Notes: a model not told the origin generated them from the letters alone. DNA of 64,000 nt from PALSA-894 sp963734185 (GCA_963734185.1 CAVTGA010000001.1:2604001-2668000); one strand, 5' to 3'; positions 8,510-16,841 are shown, numbered from the stretch's first letter. Translations and numbers: made by a program.

Positions 8510-9664
8510 ATGAATCCAGGCGTTCGAGGCGCCGCCGTCGGCATCGCCGGCTTCTGCGCATTCCTCAACCTCTATGCGCCGCAATCCCTGCTGCCGCTGC
8601 TGGCGCAGGAATTCGGCGTCGGTCCGGCCGACATCAGCCTGACCATGACCGCGACCGCGCTCGCCATCGCCATCACCGCGCCGTTCGCCGGCGCAATCGC
8701 GGACGTGCTCGGCCGCAAGCGCGTCATCGTGTGGGCGATGTTGCTGCTGATCGTACCGACCGTCATGGTGGCGCTTGCGCCCTCGTTCCACGCGCTGATC
8801 CTCGCCCGCTTCGCGCTCGGCCTGGTCCTGCCGCCGGTGTTCACCGTCACGGTCTCGTATATCGGCGAGGAATGGCCGCCGGCCGCGGCCACCGGCGTCA
8901 CCGGCCTTTACATGTCGGCGACCGGCTTCGGCGGATTCTGCGGGCGGCTGCTCGCCGGCGTCGTCGCCGACACGGTCGGCTGGCGCGAAGCCTTCTTCGC
9001 CATCGCGCTCCTGACCGCGGCCGGCGCGATCGCCGTCGCGCTGTACCTGCCGCGCGAAAGGCAATTCGTGCGCTCCGAGGGCCTGATGGTCTCGGGACGC
9101 CAGATGCTTGCCCATCTGCGCAATCCGCGCCTCACCGCGATCTACGCGGTCGGCTTCGGCACGCTGTTCAACTTCATCGCGGTGTTCACCTACATCAACT
9201 TCGTGCTGGCGGCGCCGCCGTTCAATCTCTCGCCGGCTTTTCTCGGCGCGATCTTCGTGACCTACTTGGCCGGCTCGATTGCCACGACGATGCTCGGCCG
9301 CGCCGTGGCCCGGTTCGGACGCCGGCCGTTCATCGTCGCCGTGATCGCGCTGTGGGCCGCAGGCGCCGCGCTGACGCTGCTGCCCTCGCTCGCCGCGATC
9401 ATCGCCGGGCTCGCGATCTGCGCGGCCTGCGGATTCCTGACGCAAGCCGCCTCCACCAGCCTGGTGGCGCAGGTCGCGCAGGAAGGCCGCACCTCGGCGC
9501 TCGGGCTCTATGCCACGTGCTTCTATGTCGGCGGCAGCGTGGGCGCGGTCCTTCCCGGCCTCGCCTGGAACGCTGCCGGCTGGCCCGCCGCGGTCGCGAT
9601 GGTGATCGGCGTGCTCGCCGTCATGGCCACCGTGGTGTGGTCGACCTGGAAAAGCGCGGATTAG
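8510..9664 (+). CDS. Major facilitator superfamily transporter
   Basis: A 384-residue inner-membrane transporter with about 12 hydrophobic segments. The MFS motif between TM2 and TM3 reads GAIADVLGRKRV. It resembles the drug:H+ antiporter / YnfM-like exporter branch. The stop overlaps the stop of the convergent azlD-like gene by 4 nt (TTAG), a tight convergent junction. Substrate unknown. Confidence 0.88.
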   Translation: MNPGVRGAAVGIAGFCAFLNLYAPQSLLPLLAQEFGVGPADISLTMTATALAIAITAPFAGAIADVLGRKRVIVWAMLLLIVPTVMVALAPSFHALILARFALGLVLPPVFTVTVSYIGEEWPPAAATGVTGLYMSATGFGGFCGRLLAGVVADTVGWREAFFAIALLTAAGAIAVALYLPRERQFVRSEGLMVSGRQMLAHLRNPRLTAIYAVGFGTLFNFIAVFTYINFVLAAPPFNLSPAFLGAIFVTYLAGSIATTMLGRAVARFGRRPFIVAVIALWAAGAALTLLPSLAAIIAGLAICAACGFLTQAASTSLVAQVAQEGRTSALGLYATCFYVGGSVGAVLPGLAWNAAGWPAAVAMVIGVLAVMATVVWSTWKSAD

Positions 9665-9972
9665 ATCGCGAGCCGGGCGAGCGCGGCGGTCGCCAGTCCG
9701 AGGCCGACGGCGAGGAACTCGTTGCGCCGCATGATCATGGCGGCGAGCGCGACGGCTACGGCGAGCAACGCCGCCACGCCGGCGTTGACGACGAGCGGCA
9801 CCACGGTCGCCGCCATGATGGCGCCCGGCAGCACCTCGAGCATGCGGCGCACGCGCCGCGTCAACGGGATATGGGCCATCAGCCAGTAGCCGGCCCAGCG
9901 TGTCAGATAGGTCGCGGCCACCATGGCGGCGATGGCGAGCAGCGGACCGTGAGCGAGCGGTTCATTCATCAT
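9661..9972 (-). CDS. azlD: AzlD family protein, small subunit of branched-chain amino acid exporter
   Basis: A 103-residue membrane protein with three to four hydrophobic helices and the family pattern VAATYLTRWAGYWLM near its start. AzlD pairs with AzlC to export branched-chain amino acids or their analogues. It overlaps azlC by 11 nt, indicating translational coupling. Confidence 0.87.
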   Translation of the reverse strand: MMNEPLAHGPLLAIAAMVAATYLTRWAGYWLMAHIPLTRRVRRMLEVLPGAIMAATVVPLVVNAGVAALLAVAVALAAMIMRRNEFLAVGLGLATAALARLAI

Positions 9973-10678
9973 CGATGAAGCCGCCGATGATGCTGCCGGT
10001 CAGGGCGCCGACCACGATGAACCACCAGCCCGGCACCAGCTGCGAGACGAGAAGCGCGACCGCGCCGGCGATCGCCCAGCCGATCGCGCGCCGGTAGCCG
10101 CGCCACAGCGGCACCGCCATGGCGACGAAAAAGATCGGCAGCATGAGATCGAAGCCGAAGCGCTTCGGATCGGAAATGAAGGTGCCGAACAGATAGCCGG
10201 GAATCGTCGCCGCGACCCACAGCGCCCACAGCGCCAGACCCGCGCCGAGGTAGATCGCCGCGTCGGAGCCGCCTTCGGCGCGGTAGCGCATGCCGACCAG
10301 CCAGGTCGCGTCGGTCGTGACCAGCAGGGTCGAGTAGGCTTGCCACGGCGGCAACGTGCCGAACCACGGCCGCAACGTCGCGCCCATCAGGATGAAGCGC
10401 GCGTTCACGATCGCCGTCACGGTCGCGATCGACACCAGGGTCCCGGGCGTGAGCGGGTCTGCCCAGATCTCCAATGCGACGAGCTGCGAGGCGCCGGCGA
10501 AGACCACCAGGCTCATCAAGGTCGCTTCGGCAAGCGTCAGTCCCTTCTGCGCCGCGATGGTGCCGAAGGCGGCGGCGAACACCACCGTTCCCGGCAGCAG
10601 CGCGGCGCAGCGCCGCGCGCCCGCGGCGAGACCGGCGAGCGAAAAGTACGCGGTGGAATCTTGCGGGCTTGTCGTCAT
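9962..10678 (-). CDS. azlC: AzlC family protein, large subunit of branched-chain amino acid exporter
   Basis: A 238-residue membrane protein with several transmembrane segments. It opens with the AzlC-like stretch ALLPGTVVFAAAFGTIAAQ and the VVFAGASQLVALE motif. Together with azlD it forms a two-gene exporter operon. It is divergent from the RraA-like gene. Confidence 0.88.
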   Translation of the reverse strand: MTTSPQDSTAYFSLAGLAAGARRCAALLPGTVVFAAAFGTIAAQKGLTLAEATLMSLVVFAGASQLVALEIWADPLTPGTLVSIATVTAIVNARFILMGATLRPWFGTLPPWQAYSTLLVTTDATWLVGMRYRAEGGSDAAIYLGAGLALWALWVAATIPGYLFGTFISDPKRFGFDLMLPIFFVAMAVPLWRGYRRAIGWAIAGAVALLVSQLVPGWWFIVVGALTGSIIGGFIDDE

Positions 10679-10753
10679 GCGGGGCCGCGAGGTCTAGCAA
10701 TGCGTCGCGCGATCGGCAATGTTGGAGCAGGTCAGGTCGAGGGAAGGAATGTC

Positions 10754-11437
10754 ATGCCCGCTTCGTTGTCGAAGGCCCAAGCCGAGTTCCTGCAATCGAT
10801 GGACACCCCGACGGTATGCAACGTCGTCGAGATGGTCGCGCCCGAGCGGCGCGGGCACGGCTACACGGTGAAGCACCTGTTCTGCCCGTTTCCCAACCTT
10901 CCCCCGATCGTCGGCTTTGCCAAGACCGTCACGGCGAAAGCCAAGGACAAAGTGGCGCTCGGTTCCTACATGGACAAGCGGCTCGACTATCTCGACTACG
11001 TCGCCGCGGAGCCGCGGCCGAGCATCGCGGTGATCCAGGACCTCGACGACGAGGTCGGCTACGGCGCGTTCTGGGGCGAGGTGCAGTCGAACATCCACAA
11101 GGCGCTCGGCTGCCTCGGCGTCGTCACCAACGGCTCGATTCGCGACATCCCGATGATCGCGCCCGGCTTCCAGATGCTCGCCGGATCGCTCTCGCCCTCG
11201 CACGCCTACACCCACGTCGAGGAGTTCGGCATTCCGGTGACGGTGCACGGCATGCAGGTCAACAGCGGCGACCTCATCCATGCGGACCAGCACGGCGCCG
11301 TGGTGGTGCCGCTCGAGATCGTCGACAAGATGAAAGCCGCGCTCGACGACCTCAATGCGCGCGAGGCGCGCATCATCAAGGCGGCGAAGGAGGTCGGGAC
11401 GGTGGAAGCCATCAAGGCGGCGATCAAGGGAGGCTGA
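10754..11437 (+). CDS. RraA family protein (4-hydroxy-4-methyl-2-oxoglutarate aldolase-like)
   Basis: A 227-residue protein starting MPASLSKAQAEFLQ, with GGGAAGGAATG about 8 nt upstream. The RraA-fold motif GVVTNGSIRDIP (Arg-Asp pair that binds substrate and metal) lies near residues 123-134. Members are either RNase E regulators or divalent-metal HMG/oxaloacetate aldolases; the Arg-Asp pair favours the enzyme type, which is my inference. The frame can be read much further upstream, but the extension overlaps azlC antisense and has no signal. Confidence 0.8.
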   Translation: MPASLSKAQAEFLQSMDTPTVCNVVEMVAPERRGHGYTVKHLFCPFPNLPPIVGFAKTVTAKAKDKVALGSYMDKRLDYLDYVAAEPRPSIAVIQDLDDEVGYGAFWGEVQSNIHKALGCLGVVTNGSIRDIPMIAPGFQMLAGSLSPSHAYTHVEEFGIPVTVHGMQVNSGDLIHADQHGAVVVPLEIVDKMKAALDDLNAREARIIKAAKEVGTVEAIKAAIKGG

Positions 11438-11438
11438 C

Positions 11439-11684
11439 ATGCTGCAACTTCGCCCCAACTGCGAGTGCTGCGACCGCGACCTGCCGCCGCAGGCGCGCGA
11501 CGCCATGATCTGCTCGTTCGAGTGCACGTTCTGCCAGAGTTGCGCCGAAGGCGTGCTCAAGGGCCGCTGCCCGAACTGCGGCGGCGAGCTGGTGCGTCGC
11601 CCGATCCGGCCGGCCGAGAAGCTCGCCAAGTACCCGGCCGCAACCGAACGCAAGGTGAAGCCGCAGGGCTGCGTCGCGGCCTGA
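11439..11684 (+). CDS. DUF1272-type zinc-ribbon protein
   Basis: An 81-residue Cys-rich protein. It opens MLQLRPNCECCDRDLPP, followed by CSFECTFCQSCAEG and CPNCGGELVRRP, giving the paired-Cys layout of the DUF1272 family. It starts one nucleotide after the stop of the RraA-like gene, so the two are cotranscribed. Function unknown. Confidence 0.87.
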   Translation: MLQLRPNCECCDRDLPPQARDAMICSFECTFCQSCAEGVLKGRCPNCGGELVRRPIRPAEKLAKYPAATERKVKPQGCVAA

Positions 11685-11694
11685 AGCGCTGCGC

Positions 11695-11852
11695 CGGGTG
11701 GGCAAAGGCGCGAACGCAACACTTGGGGATGCGCGCCGGCGTCCTGCGCCTTTGCCCACGCGTTGGCGCGTTCTTCGACCGTCCGCGTGGGCACGGCGCG
11801 GATGTCGGTCAGCGGACCGTCGTGAGAGACGGGCCGCGCCTTTGCCCACCCT
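11695..11852. repeat. Dispersed inverted repeat, GGGTGGGCAAAG family
   Basis: The segment starts GGGTGGGCAAAGGCGCG and ends GCGCCTTTGCCCACCCTAC, with further internal inverted copies. The right end supplies the stop codon of the neighbouring minus-strand gene. Related copies lie near 16932, 27560, 30256, 32630, 50527 and 63062. Confidence 0.8.
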
Positions 11853-12465
11853 ACAGCGCGTCCGCGCTCGGATGCCAGCGCGGCGCATAGCCAGCCGCGA
11901 GCGCGGCTACGATGCTCGGCGGCGTGAGCACGCTCGCAGCCCCGCGCGGACGCGCGCGCGCATCTCCATAGCCCGACGGACTCCAGCGCAGCAGCGCCGC
12001 GCCGCGCACGGCGAACGCGGCGCCGTCCAATGCGACGAACGCGGCATCGGGCAGATCGTCGAAACGCGCCCGGTGCTGACGCTTCGCTCGTCCGTCGAGC
12101 CGCTCGGGCTGGAGGACCAGGTCCATCTGCGGTGCGCGCGGAACTTGGCTGCGCTTGGCGCGCGCCCATGCCGCGGCAAAGGCCGTGGCATCGGCGCGCC
12201 GGCATTCGAAGCACGGGCGGTGCCCGGCGGCGAGCGCCGTCGGCTCATCGAGAAAGAACAGGTCGGTGTAGCCGCGACCCCAGACGTCGTGATGCCGCTG
12301 CTTGAATGCGAGCACGCAGCAGATCCACTGGCGCGAGGCCCAGCGGCGCTTCCCAAGAGTCTGGTCGTCGCGATGAAAGCGGCCGCCGCGATTGCCGAAC
12401 ATGGTCCCGCGCGCCGGAGTCGCGATCAATTCGCCGAACGGATCGACACGATTTTGCAGTGCCAT
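11851..12465 (-). CDS. Conserved hypothetical protein with CxxC and His motifs
   Basis: A 204-residue protein with GNRGGRFHRDD near residues 24-34, RQWICCVLAFKQR near 45-57, and HRPCFECRR near 81-89. The Cys/His pattern suggests a metal site. The pattern is familiar from alphaproteobacterial hypothetical proteins, but I cannot assign a function. It terminates inside the adjacent dispersed repeat. Confidence 0.72.
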   Translation of the reverse strand: MALQNRVDPFGELIATPARGTMFGNRGGRFHRDDQTLGKRRWASRQWICCVLAFKQRHHDVWGRGYTDLFFLDEPTALAAGHRPCFECRRADATAFAAAWARAKRSQVPRAPQMDLVLQPERLDGRAKRQHRARFDDLPDAAFVALDGAAFAVRGAALLRWSPSGYGDARARPRGAASVLTPPSIVAALAAGYAPRWHPSADAL

Positions 12466-12496
12466 GCCGTCAATTCAGACATGGCATGCGCCGGCG

Positions 12497-12694
12497 TCAA
12501 TCCCGCACACGCGGCTTCGGGGCGGGCGGCTCGGGGGCAACCGGTTGGGTAATGGCGGGCGGGTCGGAGGCCGGGAAGCTGTCGTCCAATTCGTTCAACA
12601 GCTCCTTCTCTTCCTTATCCTCGTTCGCCGCCTTGGGCGGGATGCGCGCACCATCGGCGTTGCCGCCGCGTTTGAAGCGTTCCGACTTGTCCAT
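12497..12694 (-). CDS. Small charged hypothetical protein
   Basis: A 65-residue protein starting MDKSERFKRGGNADG, with CAGGAG about 8 nt upstream. It is rich in charged residues and Pro, with ELLNELDDSFPASDPPAI in the second half and no membrane segment. The longer open frame reaches into the 45-bp palindrome and is unlikely to be translated. Function unknown. Confidence 0.65.
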   Translation of the reverse strand: MDKSERFKRGGNADGARIPPKAANEDKEEKELLNELDDSFPASDPPAITQPVAPEPPAPKPRVRD

Positions 12695-12768
12695 GCTGAT
12701 GCTCCTGGCCCGGGGTTCCAGGACATCAACGGTTTCGCCCGCGGGCGGGTTCCATTCGGCCTTTCGGC

Positions 12769-12813
12769 GCATGATCTTGTCCGAAAACCGGTTCCCACTT
12801 TTCGGGATCATGC
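12769..12813. repeat. 45-bp GCATGATC palindrome, copy 1
   Basis: The arms GCATGATC and GATCATGC enclose an inner CCGAAAA / TTTTCGG stem. Near-identical 45-bp copies occur at 21713 and 27827. Confidence 0.85.
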
Positions 12814-12814
12814 G

Positions 12815-14164
12815 CTAGCGGCTGTCCAGGTTCGAGACCTGCCGGAACTCCGGCTCGGCCGACTGCAGCACGAAACCGGAGGCGCGCGCGGCGCTCACGA
12901 TCGGGCGCTGCACGTCGACCATGAACTGCTTGGCCGGCACGGCGTCGTGGCCGTACACGTCGTTGCGGAAATTGATCGTGCCGTCCGGGCTGGCCCAGCC
13001 GGTGAGGTAGATCCACGCCACCGGAATGCCGCGCGCGAGCCGCACCGTGGTGCGCTTGCCGGTGGCGATCTCGGCGTCGATGTCGCGCCGGCCCCAGCCG
13101 GTATTGCCCTTGAGGATCCAGGCCGCCAGGTCGCGCACGTCGGCGACGCGGGTGCAGCCGGATGACTGGAAGCGATAGTCGGCGTTGAACAGGTTCTTGT
13201 GATTGGTGTCGTGCATGTAGACCGAATGCGGGTTCGGCATGTCGATGCGCAAATTGCCGAGCGCGTTGGCGTCGCCGAAGTCCTGGCGCACCGTGAAGTT
13301 CGGCGCGCGGTCGGAATGCCAGTCGACGGCGCGCGGGTCGACCTCGTTCCCCGCGCTGTCGAGCACGCGCATGTTCATGCGGCCGACATAGCCCGGATCC
13401 TTGCGCATCTTGGTGACGATGTCCTTCTTCAGGATCGACAGCGGCACGGTCCAGGTCGGGTTGAGGTTGACGGCGGTGATCTGCGTGGTGAGCGTCGGCG
13501 AGGGGCGGTCCACTTTCCCGACCACGGTGACGTAGCGGCGCGCGACCTTGCCGCCCTCCACCGCCTCGGCGACCGCGGCCGCGATGTTCACCACGACGTA
13601 GCGCTGGCCGAAGGTGAAGCCCATGCCGTGCAGGCGGTCGAGCGAGGCCGCGAGCTGACGGATGCGCTTGCCGACCGGCACGTTGAGCGCCTCGAGCGTG
13701 AGCGGGCCGGCCGTGCCGGTCTCCGGCAACCCGTGACGCGCCTGGAAGCGCTTCACCGCTTCGGTCAGCATGGTGTCGTAGACCTCGCCCTCGGCGACCT
13801 CGGCCGGCAGGTCGTCGGTGACGGCAAGGCGCGCGCGCAACTTGGCGACCTCGGGGCCGGTCGCGCCGGGCGCAAGGTTGATCTTGGTAAGCGTCGGCCA
13901 GCCGCCGCGCACTTCGATTGCCGAGTAGCTCAGCATCGCCGCATTGATGCGGTCGTAGGTGCCCTCATCGAAGGTCGGCTCCGACGAGGTCCAGAAGCTT
14001 GCGACCGGACGGGGGGCGGGCTTGGCGACGTTCACGGCGAGGCGCGTCACCGCTGCGGCTGCGGGCTTGCGGAAAGCGTCGCCCGGCAGCGGCGCGTTGC
14101 TCACCTGTGCGAATGCGGGGGAGAAGCTGACGGCAGAAACGAGCAAGGCTGCGCGGAATCGCAT
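12815..14164 (-). CDS. L,D-transpeptidase (YcbB-type) with peptidoglycan-binding domain
   Basis: A 449-residue exported enzyme. A Sec signal peptide of about 19 residues is followed by a PG-binding-1-like helix bundle (TEAVKRFQARHGLPETG near 130-147) and a YkuD/L,D-transpeptidase domain. The active site reads HDTNHKN followed by SSGCTRV, giving the catalytic Cys near residue 337 with its His partner. It makes 3-3 crosslinks or attaches proteins to peptidoglycan in the periplasm. Length matches the YcbB-like class. The gene ends two bases from the 45-bp palindrome. Confidence 0.9.
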   Translation of the reverse strand: MRFRAALLVSAVSFSPAFAQVSNAPLPGDAFRKPAAAAVTRLAVNVAKPAPRPVASFWTSSEPTFDEGTYDRINAAMLSYSAIEVRGGWPTLTKINLAPGATGPEVAKLRARLAVTDDLPAEVAEGEVYDTMLTEAVKRFQARHGLPETGTAGPLTLEALNVPVGKRIRQLAASLDRLHGMGFTFGQRYVVVNIAAAVAEAVEGGKVARRYVTVVGKVDRPSPTLTTQITAVNLNPTWTVPLSILKKDIVTKMRKDPGYVGRMNMRVLDSAGNEVDPRAVDWHSDRAPNFTVRQDFGDANALGNLRIDMPNPHSVYMHDTNHKNLFNADYRFQSSGCTRVADVRDLAAWILKGNTGWGRRDIDAEIATGKRTTVRLARGIPVAWIYLTGWASPDGTINFRNDVYGHDAVPAKQFMVDVQRPIVSAARASGFVLQSAEPEFRQVSNLDSR

Positions 14165-14336
14165 GAGCGTCTTCTTTATGATTGCTCCACCCGGAGCCGA
14201 CTATCGTGCTCCAGATGGCCAAAGCGTGGCGGCGCGGGCGCGCCCCCTTCCCGGGGTTTATGTCGCCCGAGTCGGGTAAAGGGTTCATTGCGTTGTGTGA
14301 TTTCGCGACGCTCTCTCCTCATCCCTCCCCCGCAGG

Positions 14337-14618
14337 GGCAGGGCTATCGCATATGGCGCTGTCGCTTGCCTCGCGCCGAAAGCGCCACAGCACCTCCCCC
14401 CTTGTGGGGGAGGTCGACCGCCGGAGCCCGCAGGGCGGAGGCGGGCGGGAGGGGGTCCGCTTTTCTTTGTCTGAGAAGGTTTTTCGTGCTTGTTGCGAGT
14501 CCCCCTCCGGCCTCGCTTCGCGAGGCCACCTCCCCCACAAGGGGGGAGGTACTGTGGCGCTTTCAGTGTCTATTTCGTCACAGACACGGCGCTGCGTGTC
14601 ATATGCGATGGCCCTGCC
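14337..14618. mobile_element. MITE-like element, copy A (282 bp)
   Basis: Bounded by GGCAGGGCTATCGCATATG on the left and its inverted copy with one mismatch on the right. The interior is built of CCTCCCCC/GGGGGAGG hairpins and has no gene. A second copy starts 7 bp later and a third, inverted, lies at 20479. Confidence 0.8.
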
Positions 14619-14625
14619 CGCAGGG

Positions 14626-14911
14626 GGCAGGGCTATCGCATATGGCGCTGTCGCTTGCCTCGCGCCGAAAGCGCCACAGCACCTCCCCCCTTGTGGGGGA
14701 GGTCGACCGCCGGAGCCCGCAGGGCGGAGGCGGGCGGGAGGGGGTCTTTGCTTTGTCTTTGCAGCGCAGGCTCTTCGTGCTTGTGGCGAGTCCCCCTCCG
14801 GCCTCGCTTCGCGAGGCCACCTCCCCCACAAGGGGGGAGGGAGGCTGTGGCGCTTTCAGTGCCGATTCCGTTTCAGAAATAGCGCTGCGTGTCATATGCG
14901 ATAGCCCTGCC
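14626..14911. mobile_element. MITE-like element, copy B (286 bp)
   Basis: Tandem second copy, 289 bp downstream of copy A, with perfectly matching 19-bp terminal inverted repeats. It differs from A mainly in a short stretch around 14745-14785. No coding signal. Confidence 0.8.
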
Positions 14912-14918
14912 CGCAGGG

Positions 14919-15026
14919 GGAGGGTGGCTTCGCGCGTCAGCGCGAAGCCGGGTGGGGTTCTCGCGATATGGCACGAACCCCACCCGGCTCGCTTCGCTCG
15001 CCACCCTCCCCGCTCCGCGGGGAGGG
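14919..15026. repeat. Nested long palindrome, REP type
   Basis: GGGAGGGTGGC ... GGGTGGGGTTC is mirrored by GAACCCCACCC ... GCCACCCTCCC, so the transcript could fold into a long hairpin. Ends in CCCTCCCCGC..GCGGGGAGGG. It continues the repeat cluster after the MITE copies. Confidence 0.7.
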
Positions 15027-15069
15027 ATAAGCGCGCGGCACCGCCGCGCATCAAATTCCGATTCACTTG

Positions 15070-15690
15070 TCAAACCAGCCAATGCGATTGGCCCGGGTTG
15101 AGTGGGGGCCGGGCTTCCCCTTTGTCTTTCTCCGCCTCCCGAAAATAAGGGGGCAGAGCGCCGACAGGCGCTGGTGCGGATACGCCGCACCCGGTGACCC
15201 GCCTCGCGGTCGGGTCCATCTCCGGATCGCCGGAGGATGACCGGCCCATGACGCGAGCCGGAGGCGCCTCTCGGCGCTCCACCACGGCGTCCCTGCGACA
15301 ACTCAACCGCCGCGCAGTCACGGCGCCGGGCCGCGTTTTCGGGAGGACCTTCGCTCGGAGTTTCGCCCGCTTGCGCGGAGGAAAGGCCCGAACCCCTCCC
15401 GTCAGCCAGCTCCTGGCAGGGGATCGATAGTGTCCCCGAGCGGAGCCCCGACGCCGCCCGGGTGCGAGAGGTGCAAGCTCTCGCCCGCGGGCGCCGCACC
15501 GGCCGAGGCCCACGGTTTCCCTGGCGCCGGCCACCGCGGGAATCACCCAGTTCTCCGGGCTATCCTGCGGTTCGTCCCACCTCATTGATGCCTCATGAAG
15601 CGCCCTGTGGTTGGACGGGCTGAAATGAACTATGAACCTAAGGTGTTAATTCCGCGTAAGCGCAATCATTACAAATAGGGATAAAAATCC
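15070..15690. other. Gene-free GC-rich stretch, unexplained
   Basis: About 600 bp between the repeat cluster and the broken higA. Open frames exist on both strands, but their translations are Arg/Ser/Pro-rich with no family pattern, which is typical of high-GC noncoding DNA. Several short inverted repeats are visible (for example AGCGCCGACAGGCGCT near 15158). The last 100 bp are abruptly AT-rich. I see no RNA gene that I recognise. Confidence 0.4.
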
Positions 15691-15704
15691 TGGTATCGTG
15701 ATAT

Positions 15705-15932
15705 GGGCTGTCGCAGACCGCGCTCGCCAACGCGATCGGCGTGCCGCCGCGCCGCATCAACGAGATCGTGCTGGGAAACCGCGCCATCACCGCCGACACC
15801 GACTTGCGGCTGGCGCGCTATTTCGCCATGTCGGACGGCTTCTTCCTCGGCCTGCAGATCGATTACGAGCTGATGCAGCGCCGCCGCCAGATCGGCGACA
15901 AGCTCAAGGCGATCCGGCTGCGCGCGGCGTAG
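15705..15932 (+). pseudogene. Truncated HigA-type antitoxin (5' end missing)
   Basis: The frame opens at 15705 with GLSQTALANAIGVPPRR, the middle of an XRE helix-turn-helix of the VapI/HigA 'addiction module antidote' type. It continues through INEIVLGNRAITADTDLRLA to a normal C-terminus. A stop codon directly precedes it at 15699, and the upstream sequence is AT-rich and unrelated, so the first 25 or so residues are lost at a sharp junction. No cognate toxin lies beside it. A remnant protein could only start at a GTG at 15741 or a CTG at 15708. Confidence 0.8.
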
Positions 15933-15936
15933 CAAC

Positions 15937-16022
15937 GTAGCCTGGATGAGCGTCAGCGAATTCCGGGAATCGCGCCGCGCGGCACGACCGCCCGGGGTTT
16001 CGCTCCGCTCAGGCCGGGCTAC
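15937..16022. repeat. Dispersed inverted repeat, GTAGCCCGGAT family
   Basis: GTAGCCTGGATGAGCG at the left, CAGGCCGGGCTAC at the right. Further copies at 17281, 18133 and 26656. Confidence 0.75.
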
Positions 16023-16032
16023 GCATCATTTC

Positions 16033-16123
16033 GTCATGGCCGGACTTGTTCCGGCCATCCACGACTTGCTTCGCGGCCGCAACGAAGGAAGACGTGGATG
16101 CCCGCGACAAGCGCGGGCATGAC
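16033..16123. repeat. Dispersed inverted repeat, GTCATGGCCGG family
   Basis: GTCATGGCCGGACTTGTTCC at the left and GCGCGGGCATGAC at the right, with CATCCACG / CGTGGATG inside. A common rhizobial-type intergenic repeat; no gene. Confidence 0.7.
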
Positions 16124-16138
16124 GGAGCATGGGATGCC

Positions 16139-16534
16139 TTAAGCCGCCCTTCCGGTCCTGTAAGGCCGCACCAGCAGTTCGGCCGGGATCCTCCACGCTT
16201 CGCTGATCCTGTGGATCATGTCCACGTTGAGCGCGCGCTTGCGCGCCAGGACCTCGGACGCACGCGAACGCGACCCCAGGAGCGCGGCAAGCTCGGCCTG
16301 GGTGTGGCCAAGTTCGTCGATGGCATAATGCAACACGTCGACCGGATCGAAGCGCTTGGCCGGTGCGACCGGCCAGCGTCGCGTTTCGTAGTCTTCGACC
16401 AGCGTAACGAGCACGTCGAGCCGGTCCCCCGCCTTGCTGCTTTCCGGGGCGCCCCAGCAGGCCTCTATCTCGGCCAGCGCGGCGCGGTGGTCCTCATCGG
16501 TGCGAATGGGCCGGATGTCCATCAGGAACTCCAT
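16139..16534 (-). CDS. higA: HigA-like antitoxin
   Basis: A 131-residue antitoxin. The N-terminal half neutralises the toxin, and a helix-turn-helix lies near residues 77-100 (TQAELAALLGSRSRASEVLARKR). Start ATG 16534 shares one base with the toxin stop (TGATG), so translation is coupled to higB; MDIRPIRTDEDH four codons later is an alternative start. Gene order toxin-then-antitoxin is the HigBA hallmark. It probably represses the palindromic operator upstream of higB. Confidence 0.88.
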   Translation of the reverse strand: MEFLMDIRPIRTDEDHRAALAEIEACWGAPESSKAGDRLDVLVTLVEDYETRRWPVAPAKRFDPVDVLHYAIDELGHTQAELAALLGSRSRASEVLARKRALNVDMIHRISEAWRIPAELLVRPYRTGRAA

Positions 16535-16836
16535 CAGTATTGCGACACGGTTAGGACGTCGATCTCGTCGTATTCGGCATGCGTGCCGATGAACTTCACG
16601 AACGCGATCTGCCGACGGAAGTCGAAGGCAACCACGAGCCGATAATTTCCTCCGGCAACTTCGAACCGAACCCGCTCGCGATTGATCACTTTCGCTTTCG
16701 GAGCAGTCATCTGGACATCATTCGTCGACGCCCACTGCGCGGCCTTGGTCAAGCGGTACCAACGTTCCAGCGGCACCTTCGCTTCCGGGTGACTTGTCCA
16801 GAAGGCGACCAGCGCCTTTCGCGCGATGACCCGCAT
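16534..16836 (-). CDS. higB: HigB-like mRNA interferase toxin
   Basis: A 100-residue toxin starting MRVIARKALVAFWTSHP, the usual opening of the HigB family, and ending FVKFIGTHAEYDEIDVLTV, where the His-Ala-Glu-Tyr region contributes to the RelE-like active site. HigB toxins cut mRNA on the ribosome. The frame extends upstream into the operator, but the family start and promoter position favour 16836. The -10 hexamer ends only 6 bp before the ATG, so the message is probably leaderless or nearly so. Confidence 0.88.
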   Translation of the reverse strand: MRVIARKALVAFWTSHPEAKVPLERWYRLTKAAQWASTNDVQMTAPKAKVINRERVRFEVAGGNYRLVVAFDFRRQIAFVKFIGTHAEYDEIDVLTVSQY

Positions 16837-16841
16837 GCTCC

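Noticed and set aside
7151..9445. 764-residue minus-strand open frame
   Set aside because: Antisense to two real genes (phosphotransferase fusion and MFS); composition is Arg/Asp/Gly-rich high-GC shadow coding.
10340..10753. Upstream extension of the RraA-like protein
   Set aside because: The extra 138 residues are antisense to azlC and Arg/Gly-rich; a good ribosome-binding site precedes 10754.
14337..14911. CRISPR array
   Set aside because: There are only two units of about 285 bp, far longer than CRISPR repeats, with no short regular repeat-spacer pattern and no cas genes.
14182..15066. Several overlapping ORFs in the repeat cluster
   Set aside because: Their translations repeat PPPLWGRSTAGARR-like strings that come from REP hairpins, not from proteins.
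13199..15148. 649-residue plus-strand open frame running through the MITE copies
   Set aside because: Antisense to the L,D-transpeptidase and then low-complexity translation of repeats.
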